A stretch of DNA of 64,000 bases from Symsagittifera roscoffensis (lineage: Eukaryota > Xenacoelomorpha > Acoela > Convolutidae). Numbering within the stretch: the first letter of the stretch is position 1; the number at the start of each line of letters is the position of its first letter. Both the position numbers and the translations under genes were made by a program. The notes below the pieces were generated by a model, which worked only from the letters and a program-made list of their open reading frames with translations, was not told the DNA's origin and did no database searches. Where the stretch lies: NCBI RefSeq assembly GCF_963678635.1, contig NC_087066.1, positions 64,238,282 through 64,302,281 of the forward strand, written 5' to 3'. Positions 1 to 11,156 of the stretch are shown piece after piece.

Positions 1-881
1 CCATGAGATATCGTGGTTTTATCTTCGCTTCCACTGATAGTACTTAGTCTGACGGTCGGTCCTCTGGAGATGGGACAAAAGTGAACTCCTAGCCCGTTGA
101 CTTCATTCATGCGCGGCAGGGAAAATGTGCAGCCTGCAACAAATGCAAAACAAAATTCAACAGAACTCTAGAACTCCAGACAAATATAGGCACCAGTTTA
201 AATAAAATATAGCCAACAGAAAGTTAGAAAAGTGTCATTGAACTGAAGATGACCTGAAAAAAATGGCTGAATTGTTTTTTAAAACGTCAACTACCGAATT
301 TAAAAAATCATATTTATACATTGCTTTTTGAATATGAAGAAGAATTCATGATTGACACGTTTTTGACAAAACCAACCCATCTGAATAAGGACGATTCATC
401 CACAAGGGAAATATTTACCCGTTACGATTTACATGCAATTTTTTTGGTTATTTAACCAGGCTGGCTAATTTTGTCTCACACTCAACCAACGCGCACATAT
501 CATGGGGGACCTCAAACATCCGACATACTGTTTGAAACGTGGATATGTAACCACTTCACCACCGCTCACCTTATTAACAACTAAAGCCGTTGGAATGACT
601 AAAAAATGAAATATAAAAAAATTTTAAGTCACGTATTTCTCCGGCCATTTAATTTTGTCATTGGAAATTTGTCTTCCTACAATCCGATTAAAATAAAGCG
701 AAATTAAGAAAAAACAGGATATCAAAAGGCCTGGAGATAAATTTGCGCGTGAACCACTAACACTTTCTCATGAAAACAAAAATGTTAACACGACCTAAAT
801 AAATAAAAACTCATTTCGTTCATAAATACTTAATACAAAAAGCCGAACAGTCAAATTATTAGATTTTTCCCATTGGAAAAC
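1..881. other. AT-rich host DNA, no gene recognised
   Basis: No convincing coding region, RNA gene or transposon end is visible. The only recognisable content is a diverged partial copy of repeat family A at about 218-420. Confidence 0.5.
218..420 (+). repeat. Interspersed repeat family A, partial diverged copy
   Basis: Begins with the family's signature AGCCAACAGAAAGTTAGAAAA and continues with weaker similarity to the copies at 882, 2516 and 4208. The 3' part is not recognisable. No coding capacity or terminal repeats are seen. Confidence 0.4.
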
Positions 882-1305
882 AGCCAACAGATAGTTGGAA
901 AAGAGTCAATGAACGCAAAGAAAGAGGAAAAAAATGACTTGTTTAACCTCAATTTTCGAAATTAGAAACAAAAAATATCTGGCCTTAGAGCTCTTTGAAG
1001 TTCAAGAACAATTTTAAATTGGCAGTTTTTTTGATAACATTAACTCAATTTGAGAAAACTGGATTACTAGGATTTTTTCGCACCTTTTCAGCTTTCAGAA
1101 TTATAGTGCATTTTGCCTACCTTCTAGCTGATGAATTTGAATTAAACTCAAAAAGTGTATATATACCAAAGTGGATTCATAAATGCATTATTTAGTATAC
1201 ATGCACATCTGGTGTTAATAAAGCATTGACTCTTTCCAGGAAAAAAATTGAGCAAAAAATCATCACGACCCATATAAGAGTCTGAAATACGTTCATGGAC
1301 TCTTA
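882..1305 (+). repeat. Interspersed repeat family A, copy
   Basis: One of three roughly 430-450 bp copies. They share a head (AGCCAACAGATAGTTGGAAA), a middle with ACTGGAT(C/T)A, and a tail reading CCATATAAGAG. The order is the same in the copies at 2516-2965 and 4208-4635. No open frame, inverted termini or tRNA promoter is visible, so the class is unknown. Confidence 0.6.
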
Positions 1306-2303
1306 AAAAAAAACAAACGTAAAGAATGCTACTAAGGCTAGAACAAATTACTACTAAATGCAGATGCAAGAAAAAAGGAAACACACAAAACTCGCAATTA
1401 AAATTTGGAAAAAAAAGAATAAGGCAGAAATCCAAAAAAAACAAATTCAAATTTCTCTCAAAATTTCATGTTCATAGTATATTGGAAATTCAACAAAACT
1501 TTCCGGTTACTATTTGAGATTGATATTTAGAAGAAAAAACAAGTAACGAACATATCGACCACAAATGAATAAGCAAAAGTAATAAAAACAAAAGCATGTG
1601 GAAGCTAAAACTGGCTAATGAAAAACTATCAATGGCTTTATTAACAAAAAAAGCAAATTAAACTCAAAATTACACAATATTAACAGTGACTCTTCATCTG
1701 AAATCTGAAAGCAAAAATCTCAAACCAGTTTTTTCATCAATGAGAAAACATTCGGGACATTTTTTATAATCAATCGAATCACGACTCAAGGGGGTGTAAT
1801 GTGCTACATCGCTCTAACCTATCTGACGTTTTTTGTGGCACTGAATTTGCGTAGCAATAAACAACCCATTGCAACAATTTTCATGCCTACTTTTGGCAGT
1901 CGGAACAATTATTGCTTGAAATGATTTCTTGCTGAATTGATTTCTGAACAATTATTGGAGAAATGGTTTGAGCTTGACTGACCTTTTCTCCAGAGTGGGC
2001 ATCTGTGCGGCTGGAACTCGAACAGGAGATTGTGCAGAAACATGTAGTGGAATGAGAACTCGTCTCTTCTCACTGTTCTGTTGCAGGCGAAGTGAGAACC
2101 ACAGGAGCCCGAATGAGAGAGCCTAAGACCACAACCAAAAAAATGAAAATTGGGCGAAACAAAATTTGAGCATTAGAAAATAAAAACATGTCATTAACGG
2201 TGAACAAATTATATATTGGGATTTGCATGATGGAAGTGAATCGCAAGCAAAACTTTTGTAGAAATTAGTTATATTCAATCATTTGTTTAAAATTTCGATA
2301 CAC

Positions 2304-2600
2304 ATTTAGAATTTGAAAGTTGAATAAAAACAAGTCATTTTTTTTGTTTCCTTGCGTTCCAAAGACTTTTCCAACTGTCTGTTAGCTATGTCCGTATTTT
2401 AATATGCTTCTGATTTTTTTCTAGTGACTTATTGATTCTGCGAAGCTCCTTAGTATAGCTTCGCAGAATCAATAAGTCACTAGAAAAAAATCAGAAGCAT
2501 ATTAAAATACGGACATAGCTAACAGACAGTTGGAAAAGTCTTTGGAACGCAAGGAAACAAAAAAAATGACTTGTTTTTATTCAACTTTCAAATTCTAAAT
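2304..2600. repeat. Perfect 144-bp inverted repeat (palindrome)
   Basis: The left arm 2304-2447 and right arm 2457-2600 are exact reverse complements by eye, separated by the 9-nt spacer 2448-2456. The right arm includes the head of a family A repeat, so the left arm is an inverted duplicate of that head plus about 60 bp of its flank. It could be a real hairpin-forming palindrome, a foldback element, or a foldback assembly artefact. Confidence 0.9.
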
Positions 2601-2965
2601 TTAAAAAAATATATATGCCCTGAAACTCTTTGAATTACACGAACAATTAACGATTGGTGCTTTGTGATAAAACTAACCCAATTTCAAAAACTGGATCAAT
2701 AGGTAAAGTTTTTGTTTCGCTGGGAAATCTGATAATTAAATTCTATTTTTGAAATTAGAAAAGTCGATCACGTTTTTCATAACCTTTACAAGTTTGCTGC
2801 TCGATAGTGGAATTTGCCTTCTTTTTAACAAAGGAAATGAAGTGAACTTAAAAGGAAATCAAGTCTAACCGCGAAAAAAATGAGCGTGACCAAATTTTAG
2901 GACTTTTTCCTGAAAAAAACCAAGAAAAATCACCAAGATCCATATAAGAGTTTTCAATAGGTTTA
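2516..2965 (+). repeat. Interspersed repeat family A, copy
   Basis: Full-length copy. Its head lies in the right arm of the palindrome. Its tail (CCATATAAGAG, about 2940) abuts the polyadenylation signal of the candidate host gene read on the other strand. Confidence 0.65.
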
Positions 2966-2967
2966 TT
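2962..2967 (-). terminator. Candidate polyadenylation signal AATAAA
   Basis: AATAAA on the minus strand starts 4 nt after the TAA stop (2974-2972) of the candidate last exon 2972-3315. This implies an extremely short 3' UTR. Position alone supports it. Confidence 0.4.
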
Positions 2968-2971
2968 ACAC

Positions 2972-3315
2972 TTAAAAATAATCTAACCCATCAAAATAGA
3001 CTCGAGCTCCGTCGAACAAATCGGGAGATATCAGTCGATCGTCGCTTTGGTTGCCACTTCTGCTGCCAAAATGACTGCGAGCTTCGATCCAGAAGGGCTT
3101 GCGGTTCTGGCGCTCCAGATCATACATACACACAATGCCCAGTTTGACACATGTCACACATCTTTTGTTCAGTTGGTCATTTGTTAAGGTCAAGTTTGTC
3201 CGCTCTGCTTGTCGGTCTAAATTTGAGTCGTCACTTTCTGCATGCTGCGATGCTTTTGATGTTCTGCTGTTACTAGAGGAGTTTGCCGTCAAGTTCAAAT
3301 GATGAGCAAAGAGAC
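2972..3315 (-). CDS. Candidate last exon of an unrecognised host gene
   Basis: Open frame of about 114 codons to a TAA stop, followed at once by AATAAA. It is preceded by a plausible 3' splice site (TTGTCAG before GTCTC). The exon starts in phase 1, matching the phase at which the upstream candidate exon (3628-3784) ends. The protein is Ser/Asn/Asp/Arg-rich, with a Cys cluster (RCVTCVKLGIVC) near the middle and an acidic, aromatic C-terminus. I do not recognise the family. No upstream exons beyond 3784 could be identified, so the gene is incomplete here. It could also be a chance open frame. The evidence is the matched splice phase plus the poly(A) signal. Confidence 0.4.
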
Positions 3316-3627
3316 CTGACAATATTTAGGATAAGATTTATAAAACTCAATTTTGAAAGAAATGTCTCAAGCCATCACATCGTCGATGGCTTCATTGTCA
3401 AAATAATTCTTCTAACCATTTTTGACCAATTTAGAGAAACCATTAAAGGTAGCATGAGTGGGCGTTAATCAAGTGATCCAAAGCGGTGATACTAAAATTC
3501 TGAGTAGATCATCAGCCTTTTCCCAGAGGATATAAATAATCAAAACACGAAAAAAGATAGTGTTTATATATCTTCTGTCTAACAATCTACAGACGTTGTA
3601 AATGAAACAAAGTCAAACGATCCTGAC

Positions 3628-3784
3628 CTGTATATAAGTCTAGACATCCTTGTTGACCATCTGGTTGACGAAGAGTCTCGTTGTTTAGTGACTTGATGAA
3701 TCCCTCGTCGTCCAAGTTCGAATTTCTCAGAACTTGTCGAAAGAAAGTGGCTCTACACACTACTGTTGATGCCACACAGGTCTT
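3628..3784 (-). CDS. Candidate internal exon of the same host gene
   Basis: 157 nt (52 codons plus 1 nt) bounded by a 3' splice site (TTTTTTAG) and a consensus donor (ACAG before GTCAGG). The frame joins in phase to the exon at 2972-3315 across an intron of about 312 nt. It contains three Cys residues (TCVASTVVC and QGCLDL) and an Arg/Phe-rich stretch. I do not recognise the product. The frame runs on past the donor to a stop near 3587, so a single-exon reading is possible but less likely given the phase match. Confidence 0.4.
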
Positions 3785-4207
3785 CTAAAAAAGTCAAAAA
3801 GCTGTTAAAAAAACGAATTATAGGAGCAAAAAATCTTTAGGAAAAGACTGCTGGCAAAGAGTAAGCTGACGCACAGTAGTATAAAAGAGACTAACGATAA
3901 ACAGAAAACCTAATATAAAAAAGTATTTTGATTTACGTTGTTTCACTATCTTAGTATCGATTGATTTATATTTTTTTGCAAAACATCATTTCTAATAACC
4001 CAATTGAAGTCTGCGACACAATCTGCTCGTTTGTGGTTGGTGAAAATGCTTACGTTAAATTACCTTTTCTTTAGTGTTCGAAGCGCAATTTTAATGAAGT
4101 CACTAACTAACCTAGATTCTTTTATTTTCAATTGTTATTATAACTTTCAGAGAGCAGATTTGTAGATTTTTCTTGGCGGCTTTTTCACGGACTGATAATC
4201 TAAGAAC

Positions 4208-4635
4208 ATAGCCAACTGATAGTTGGAAAAGAGTAATGAACATAATGAAGCAGAAAAAAACTGAAAAAAAAAACTTTCGAAAAAAGTATGTGCCCTTGAA
4301 GCGCTTTGAACCTCACGAACAACTTATGCTTTGTTGATAAAATTAACACAATTTAAGAAAACTGGATCAATAAGTAAAAATTTTATTTCGCTGGGAAATC
4401 TGATAATTAAATTCCATTTTCGAAATTTTAAGTCAATGACGTTTTTTGAGCCCTTTAGCTTTTTGCTGTTCGATAGTGGAATGCCTTCCTTTTAACAAAT
4501 GAAATGAACTTACAAGAAATCAAAATCAAACCGCGAAGAAATTAAAAACGAGCATGAAAAAATTAAGACTATCTTTGACAAGACACAAAAAATCACGAAG
4601 CCCTATGTAAGACTACTCACTACGTTCATTAATAC
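4208..4635 (+). repeat. Interspersed repeat family A, copy
   Basis: Shares the head (AGCCAACTGATAGTTGGAAA), the middle TTTCGCTGGGAAATCTGATA and the tail (CCCTATGTAAGA) with the copy at 2516-2965, with dispersed substitutions. Confidence 0.6.
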
Positions 4636-5314
4636 GACCGTTAAAAGTCAACAGCCCTAAACAACTGTGGTACTGATGCTTGAAAAAACACGCCACTCAA
4701 AAAGCAAAGAGCACATGCTATTAAACTGCCAGTATTATGCAGTAAAAATGCCACCAAAATAAGCACTATTTTAAACCTGGAAAAATCTACGAACTCTTCT
4801 ATTCTTACTTCGGTTTTATACAATGCTTACTTTAAATATTCGGACAATAAGAAAAAATTGGAAGCCATGGGCCCAGCTAAAGTTGGAGGTACCCGTTAGA
4901 TATTTTTAGAAAACGTTAACAAAATTACACACTAACCGAAACCTTACTTGTTTCTCTTCTAAAAAAAAGGATTACCCGCTTACATAGGTAAGGCCTACAA
5001 TCCCAAATCAATGACAAGCAAATTAACTGAAATTGACGGAAGTTCAAAAGTCAAAAGCGGCCATTTTAATTGATGCCGCTTGTTAAACAAACAAAAGATC
5101 CCCAGGCGCGGCGTCATAAAATTTTCTGAACAAACAACTCACTCAGCAAGTTGTCAAATTTTCGTCTTGTTTTTGCTCCAAAACAAAAAAAGTATTCGAT
5201 CAATTTGCCAACTCGTTGCAAACAGAACTCAATGTATTCAAATATCCTCAATTTTCGTCACCGTTGAACACATTCTCAGTTTCGGCACTATTGTAACTCG
5301 GCACAATTGAACAA

Positions 5315-5328
5315 CCCCCCCCCCCCCC
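5315..5328. repeat. C14 homopolymer
   Basis: Run of 14 cytosines in AT-rich DNA. It may be length-polymorphic or a sequencing slip. No other function is seen. Confidence 0.9.
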
Positions 5329-5524
5329 AAATAAGGCTATACTATTTATCGAAGGATGAGTAAAAAGGGTGGCGTAAAAAAGACTGGGCAATAAGGCACA
5401 GAGGAGAACTCAGGCAATATTCAGGCTGTCTTTCCACTGGGCCTTTTTTTGAAATCAATGAGCTAGTTATTGAGATAAACAAGTCTGAAAAAAGTGAAAA
5501 AATTCCAAAGCGTCAAAAAAATTC

Positions 5525-5665
5525 TGAAGTGCAATAAGAAAAAGTAAAAATAAGCTTCGAATTAGTAAAAACTCGGCGACGTCTGGGACTTCAACCTAAG
5601 ACCTAGAAATTTTGAGTCTCACGCACTAAGCACTCGGTCACAGACGCTTAGTCCATCACAAATAC
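5525..5665 (-). repeat. tRNA-derived SINE, copy 1
   Basis: Read on the minus strand, the core resembles a type-II (Leu/Ser-like) tRNA. It has an A-box-like GACCGAGTGCTTAGTGCG, a GAGACTC stretch where the anticodon arm would be, and a B-box-like GGTTGAAGTCC. The same arrangement recurs at 6470 and 6845. Flanking homology with copy 2 continues to about 5755 (shared GAAGGTTCGTACTAA), so the full unit is longer than the core. Confidence 0.6.
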
Positions 5666-6469
5666 TAGCCACAAGTAAAGCCGAGAACACATGCTATTGA
5701 CTTTCAATGAACACTTTTATTTGCAAGTTAGTTCAGAAACACAGAAGGTTCGTACTAAAACACTAGCTGCTCGCTAGCGTAATAAGACCTGTTTTTAACA
5801 AACAGATATTTTACTCGGTTTTATCTCAAACTATGTAGGCATTAGACAAAGAGTGATGAGCGCAAACATAGCTTAAAATTTCAGAATTATTAAGGTGATA
5901 ATAAAACAAGAGCGTAAAATAGTCGGCTTAGAAGTAGTTGGCCAATTGAATGCTATTGGTACTAACTCGATTGATTTTTTATTTTGATACAAATGGTACT
6001 GATTTTCCATTTTGGTACTTGTCAGCCCAATCTGAATTCAGTATTTTCATTTTTTCTAAGGTTATAAGCAATAAAATAAGAAAGTTTAGGACAGTTTAAA
6101 TCGCGTTGATCGGTTGAGAAATTTTGCATAACTTCAGTAAGAAGTCTTCAATTGCATGTTATAATGAAATCTAAGAGAACCGAAAAACCGGAGTTGATTT
6201 TGATTTGAACGCATAGATACGCCTAATAGGGTGAACAAAAACATAGAATGAATGCCAATTAGACGGCTCAAATAAAATGGAATATTATAGGTTACCTTTT
6301 GCAAAACTAGCGTTTTGAACGACGAAAAGCGGAGGAATAACAAAACTTATGGCCTAAACGAAACTTCACAGAGACAAAAAGAGAACATAATCCCATTGCA
6401 CATCAAATTATTTACAAAGAGGCGAAGCTTCGCAAACACTATCGGGGACATGGCAAAAAGCAGGTCTAT

Positions 6470-6605
6470 GAAGTGCAATATAAAAAGAAGAAATAAGCCT
6501 CGAATTAAAAAAAAAGCGGCTAGGTCTCAGATTCGATCTGCTGCGACCAAGAGATTGTGAGTCTCACGCCTAAAAACTCAGTCACACAGGCTTACTGCAT
6601 GACAA
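6470..6605 (-). repeat. tRNA-derived SINE, copy 2
   Basis: Second copy of the tRNA-like core. The A-box region is degenerate (TGACTGAGTTTTTAGGCG) and the GTGAGACTCACAATCTC anticodon-arm region is preserved. Its right-hand flank (to about 6760) shares TTTCAATGAACATTTTTATT and GAAGGTTCGTACTAA with copy 1. Confidence 0.6.
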
Positions 6606-6844
6606 ATACTAGCCAAAAATGAAGCAAAAAGCAGATGCTATGAATTTTCCAATGCTAGATCGTGATTATAGCAAAAGTGCCACCAAATAAGTGAACACTT
6701 TCCACTTTCAATGAACATTTTTATTTACAAGTTAGGTTAGAAAAAAGAAGGTTCGTACTAATAAACTACAGTAATCGCAAAAGCCATGACAGAGGCGACA
6801 ATCCGCTGTGCAAAAACTAGCGAGAAACACGACCAAAAAAAAAG

Positions 6845-6985
6845 CAGTTTTAAATTGAAATAAGAAATAGAAATGAGCCTCGACTTAGTAAAACTTTGCT
6901 ACGTATTGGCTTCAAAACTGCGACCTCGAGAATTGAAGTCTCACGCCCTGCCCTCTCAGCCACGAACGCTTACACTAGTCGGCAA
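6845..6985 (-). repeat. tRNA-derived SINE, copy 3
   Basis: The tRNA-like core is the clearest of the three for the A box (GTGGCTGAGAGGGCAGGGCG on the minus strand, about 6936-6963). A degenerate B box lies at about 6908-6925. The trailing body (ATGAGCCTCGACTTAGTAAA on plus) matches copies 1 and 2. Confidence 0.6.
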
Positions 6986-9692
6986 ACACTAGTCACAAAG
7001 AACGCAGCTACATATTCTAATACTATGCCAATGCGATGCAGCAGAGGCAACTAATACAAATACACAATTTTGCAAGTAATAGTTTCAAACATAACAAACT
7101 GAAGGACTCCGCATTAGCCTTGCATGTAATAAATTAGAAAGCATAAAACTAGATTGAGTATAAACTATTCATTTGAAAAAATTGCGAGATATATTGAGTT
7201 AGAAAAACTTGGAAATTGAGTTTTAATGATCGTTGTTTGAAACAAATAACTTTTTTTGGTTCATTTGATGAATCAAAAGTGCATCAACTGTTTTAACTTA
7301 TTATTCGAATTTCAAAGCACATGCTTATCAAGAAGCCGCAAAGGTGCCACAAAAAGTGGCACCAATTTTTTGCGACTTAGTGTAGAAAAAATATTAGTCG
7401 TACTATTACACTAACGCTCACTTAAGTTGGCTAGTGTAATAAATGATTTATAAAACATTAATATTATGAACCATTTTCGAAATGCATAAATTATACAATT
7501 TCCTTATGTGAAAAAATGATTTGCGCTTAAGAAAGCTCGAACGAAAAATACTTGTAACCAAGGATCAACCGTACAATATCCCCCAAATCGATTTAGGCAA
7601 GAAAAAAACAAATTTTTCACACAATTTATTTTATCACTTACATTTAAAACTTATTCATCAAAACATAATTACGACGTCGATTTAACTTCTTTTTTTACCC
7701 ATTAAAATACCAAGTGATTGAAAAATTTCAAATTAAATTAGATTTAAGAAAATTTCATACTTTATGCTAAGCTCACACATGTTTGGGGAGAACATTATAT
7801 GGTCGATCACTTAGACGGTGGAGATTGTACGGTTGATCCGTAGTCGGTAAACAAATATCAGACACGATAACAATACAATTACGTCTAATTTCCCATAACT
7901 GTAGTTTTCTGGTCGCGTCTAATTTGCTTGTCTAATTTCCTAGGCTCCGCCTAATAGTACCTACTAAGTGATTGCCGCGTTCAAAATTGCTCAGCAACAG
8001 CTCACAGCCATACTGAGCATTTATACAAGGCACTTGTGAGAAGAGGCAGATGGTGATATGGTCCGTCAGCTTGCACTCGTGCATCAACAGACTGCATTCT
8101 GGATTAAGGCCTGAAAAAATATATTTCCTATTTCAAATTCAATATTGATTGCCCTACTTTCACTTCGTGCGCTATAAACAGCATTCCTTGACCCAAATCG
8201 TTGCAATGAAATGAAATTGCCGGCTGGCAAAAAATTAAATATATAGTACTGCTTTAAAATCATCAACATAACATATTCATCAACATCATCATCATCAAGT
8301 CATATTCGGCCTAAATTTTGGAAATGACAACAAAACTAGTTCAAATTAAATAATATGAAATTTACCAAGAGGTTACACAGCCAAAAAAACTTCAGCAGAA
8401 ACCCTTGCACCAGAAAAAGAGTCAAAAACTTAAAAACCACAATAAAAAATTTTGGTTCCCCTCTCACTTAAACACAAACGCTCATGAATTTTTTTCGCTC
8501 ATCAAACGGCGAATTATGAGGCCACCAGTCCGATATAGTACAGGCCAAAATTTTTTCAGTCGAAAGAAAAGCAAAAAAAACTTAGACAGACCCAGTTGGT
8601 AAAATTACTAAACCTAAAAATCCGGATAGCACGGTATTTAAAATTCTAATATGCTCGAAATTGGTCTATAGCAGTTAAGTTTTAACAGAGATGACTCGTG
8701 CGAAGCTTCATTCCAGGAGATGAGTCCTATGAACAAAGTTTTTAATCTAGTACCCGATTTCAATACACTAGCTAATCGCAAGGACACTAAAATGATAATA
8801 AACTAAAAGAATTAGAATGTCAAGTCCTGGAGTTTGCTAAAAACGTTTTACTGACATGTTCTAAAAATCTTTAATGGAAGTTTAATTAATTCAGTTTTTT
8901 TCGTTTCTCTGCATGTGAAAGCAAGTTTTGAATACTTGAAGAACTCTTGTTTTGTGGTATTGATCTAAGTGTATGTCTTCTTTGATTCGCATTTTTTTCG
9001 CATTTATGTTTTTTATGAATCCCATTCAACTTTAATAGATCAACCTTGAAGGCACGTGAGGGGGCAAACATTCTCAAGCTTGGCATCATTTTCGATACAT
9101 CGCAAGCGCAACATTGCAAGCTAGTGAAGAGAAAATGAGACAGATAACAAAATCGAACAATAGGGAAAAAGAATTTAAAAAAAAAAAGTTGAAAAACACC
9201 CACCAGTATTTTTTAGTATTCACCGAGCGGCCACCAAGCTGAGAACCAGTAGCTGCACGCCCTTTGGGGCGAAACAAGAAACGCCATAAAAAAACGTAAC
9301 CATAAAAAAGTTTTATCTAATTGTTTTACAATTTAAAATCTTGCAACACCAAATGCCTAGAATAATTTTCAAAAAAAAATTTGCCCTTGAAGCGACACAA
9401 AACAACGTATTTAAACCAATAACACATAAGCTTAAAACTTTCAGGCCGAATATAGCTTTTAAGCGAAAAAAAAGAAGAAAATATAAAACGACAAGGCTCT
9501 GAATTTTACAATTACAGGAGTAAATCAAAATTGCTGGCAGCGCAAGAATTACTCCGATGTGGCAACTGAGCTGTCTGAAAGAAAGGAGACAAACGAAGTC
9601 CAGCAATTAAGTTTTTCCCTTTAAAAAATCAACTTCATACATATTGAAAAAGTTCCTTCCTTTTATATTTTCTTTTTTTCCCTTTCTTTACC
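6986..9692. other. AT-rich intergenic host DNA
   Basis: No gene recognised. It contains a short CATCAT microsatellite at about 8278-8298. Several short open frames (for example 8084-8269 minus and 8886-9203 minus) lack recognisable motifs or splice context, and I do not support them. Confidence 0.5.
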
Positions 9693-9700
9693 CCTATGAT
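9693..9700. repeat. hAT target-site duplication, left
   Basis: CCTATGAT immediately left of the TIR, repeated at 11149-11156. Confidence 0.9.
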
Positions 9701-9822
9701 CAGGGATGTAAAAAAAATATATTAAATATATTTTTTCAAAAAAATAAAAATATTTATTTTTTTGAGGAGAAAAATAAATATAAAAATATATTTAAATGTT
9801 TCATGGCTTGCCCAATTTGTAT

Positions 9823-10566
9823 TTAACGCAATAGCCCTCGAAGCAGTCTATCTACTTGCCGTTGAAATTTTCCAATTGCTTGCATACATAATAAGCAGCA
9901 ATTAAAATGCGGAAGGCACTTACTCCTTTTTCTCATGGGGCTGACTACATATTTTTTCAAGATCGTTAATTGAACATTAAAAAATCCATTAATGTTCACC
10001 AGAGCAATTTTTTTCACCATTAATTTTTGAACAGCCTTGAAATGTTTCCTGACGGGGAGAAAAAATTCTGAACAATCATGAATTGATGATTTCATTAACA
10101 GTGAAAGCGTTCCAAAGTGTTTTATTAATGAACAAAAATATTTGTCCTTCAAAGTTGATAGGGAGAATTCTTTTTCGATAATCTCAGAGGACCAGACCAG
10201 CTCTGCTGAACAACCGCTCCGGCAGGTTTGAAGTAGCTGGAATCCAATCCAGGTTCACATTTTTTTTTGCTTTTTTTGGCTTTTATTATACTTTCAGCAT
10301 AGTCGCTGCAGTTTTCTTCATTTTCACTCGCAATTCCATCCACCAAAATGCTATTCATCACTTTCTCCAACGCTTTGTTTTGCTCTGGTGATAAAGAAAC
10401 GCCCTCGATAGTATTCAATACAGCCGTTGTTCTTGGTCTGCTTCCGTTTGAACCCACATTTCTTGCATTCCCATAACGAATCAGGTCCAGTAAGAGGTTT
10501 GAAATAATGCAAAGCCACGTCGCGTTTCTTGTGAGGGGCCATAATTATCGAGAAAACGAAGTGCAA
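9823..10566 (-). pseudogene. hAT transposase remnant with BED-like zinc finger
   Basis: Three overlapping minus-strand frames (10351-10566, 10149-10457, 9823-10152) run in the expected direction inside the hAT element. The first has a BED-finger-like start: aromatic residues (ALHYFKPL), then WECKKCGFKRKQ, with the C-x2-C half of a zinc finger. The His half is not found in the same frame, consistent with a frameshift. The second frame has a Lys-rich stretch and no hAT dimerisation motif. The third resembles nothing I recognise. Known hAT transposases are about 600 residues or more, and the element has room for only about 250. Confidence 0.5.
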
Positions 10567-10812
10567 AAAAGCCGAAACGAGATGTTCTTGAAGTTATCGT
10601 CTCAGTCAATTCTGTTTCATTGATAAAATATAAGTGCTATATTGAGTATGAAATTCGTGATCAGTGCTTTTCAAAACGTAACTTCACCAAATTTCAGCTT
10701 TTTTTTATCGATAGAACAGAATTTATGTATGACTATAACTTCAAAATGTTGGGACGAGGTTTTCACAAGTTTAAAACAACTTTATATGCGTGTAGTAGAC
10801 TCTAGTTTGGCC

Positions 10813-10982
10813 AAAACAATCGTGGCCTATCAGAAATGAGTTCAAGTTCATTCGCGTGTAATAATAGTCTATTACAGTCTATTCAAAACGATCGTGGCCA
10901 ATCAGAAATGAGTTCATCAGGTTCATTCGCGTGTAATAATAGTCTATTACAGTCTATTCAAAACGATCGTGGCCAATCAGAA
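10813..10982. repeat. Tandem repeat, 72-75 bp unit, about 2.3 copies
   Basis: The unit starts AAAAC(A/G)ATCGTGGCC at 10813, 10885 and 10960. It lies between the transposase remnant and the right TIR of the hAT element, where subterminal repeats often bind transposase. A short GCCAA array follows at about 10993. Confidence 0.85.
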
Positions 10983-11148
10983 TTGTCAATTAGCCAAGCC
11001 AAGCCAAGCCAAGCTTCAATTATTGGCCGAGTTATGTTGGAAACCTGCTTTGCAATTCAAACAATAATTGTTACGAAAAAAAACTATATTTTATTTTTTG
11101 AACTGGAAAATAAATTATTTAAATACAATATAATTTTTTACATCCCTG

Positions 11149-11156
11149 CCTATGAT
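11149..11156. repeat. hAT target-site duplication, right
   Basis: CCTATGAT immediately right of the TIR, matching 9693-9700. Confidence 0.9.

Larger units (their letters stand above)
9701..11148 (-). mobile_element. hAT-type DNA transposon, 1,448 bp, degraded
   Basis: Terminal inverted repeats begin CAGGGATGTAAAAAA (left, 9701) and end TTTTTTACATCCCTG (right, 11148). An 8-bp target duplication CCTATGAT flanks it exactly (9693-9700 and 11149-11156). CAGGG termini plus an 8-bp duplication are diagnostic of the hAT superfamily. The internal minus-strand frames are short and overlap in different phases, with a BED-type zinc-finger remnant near the 5' end. No complete transposase is present, so this is an internally deleted or decayed copy that would need a transposase supplied in trans. 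Confidence 0.9.
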
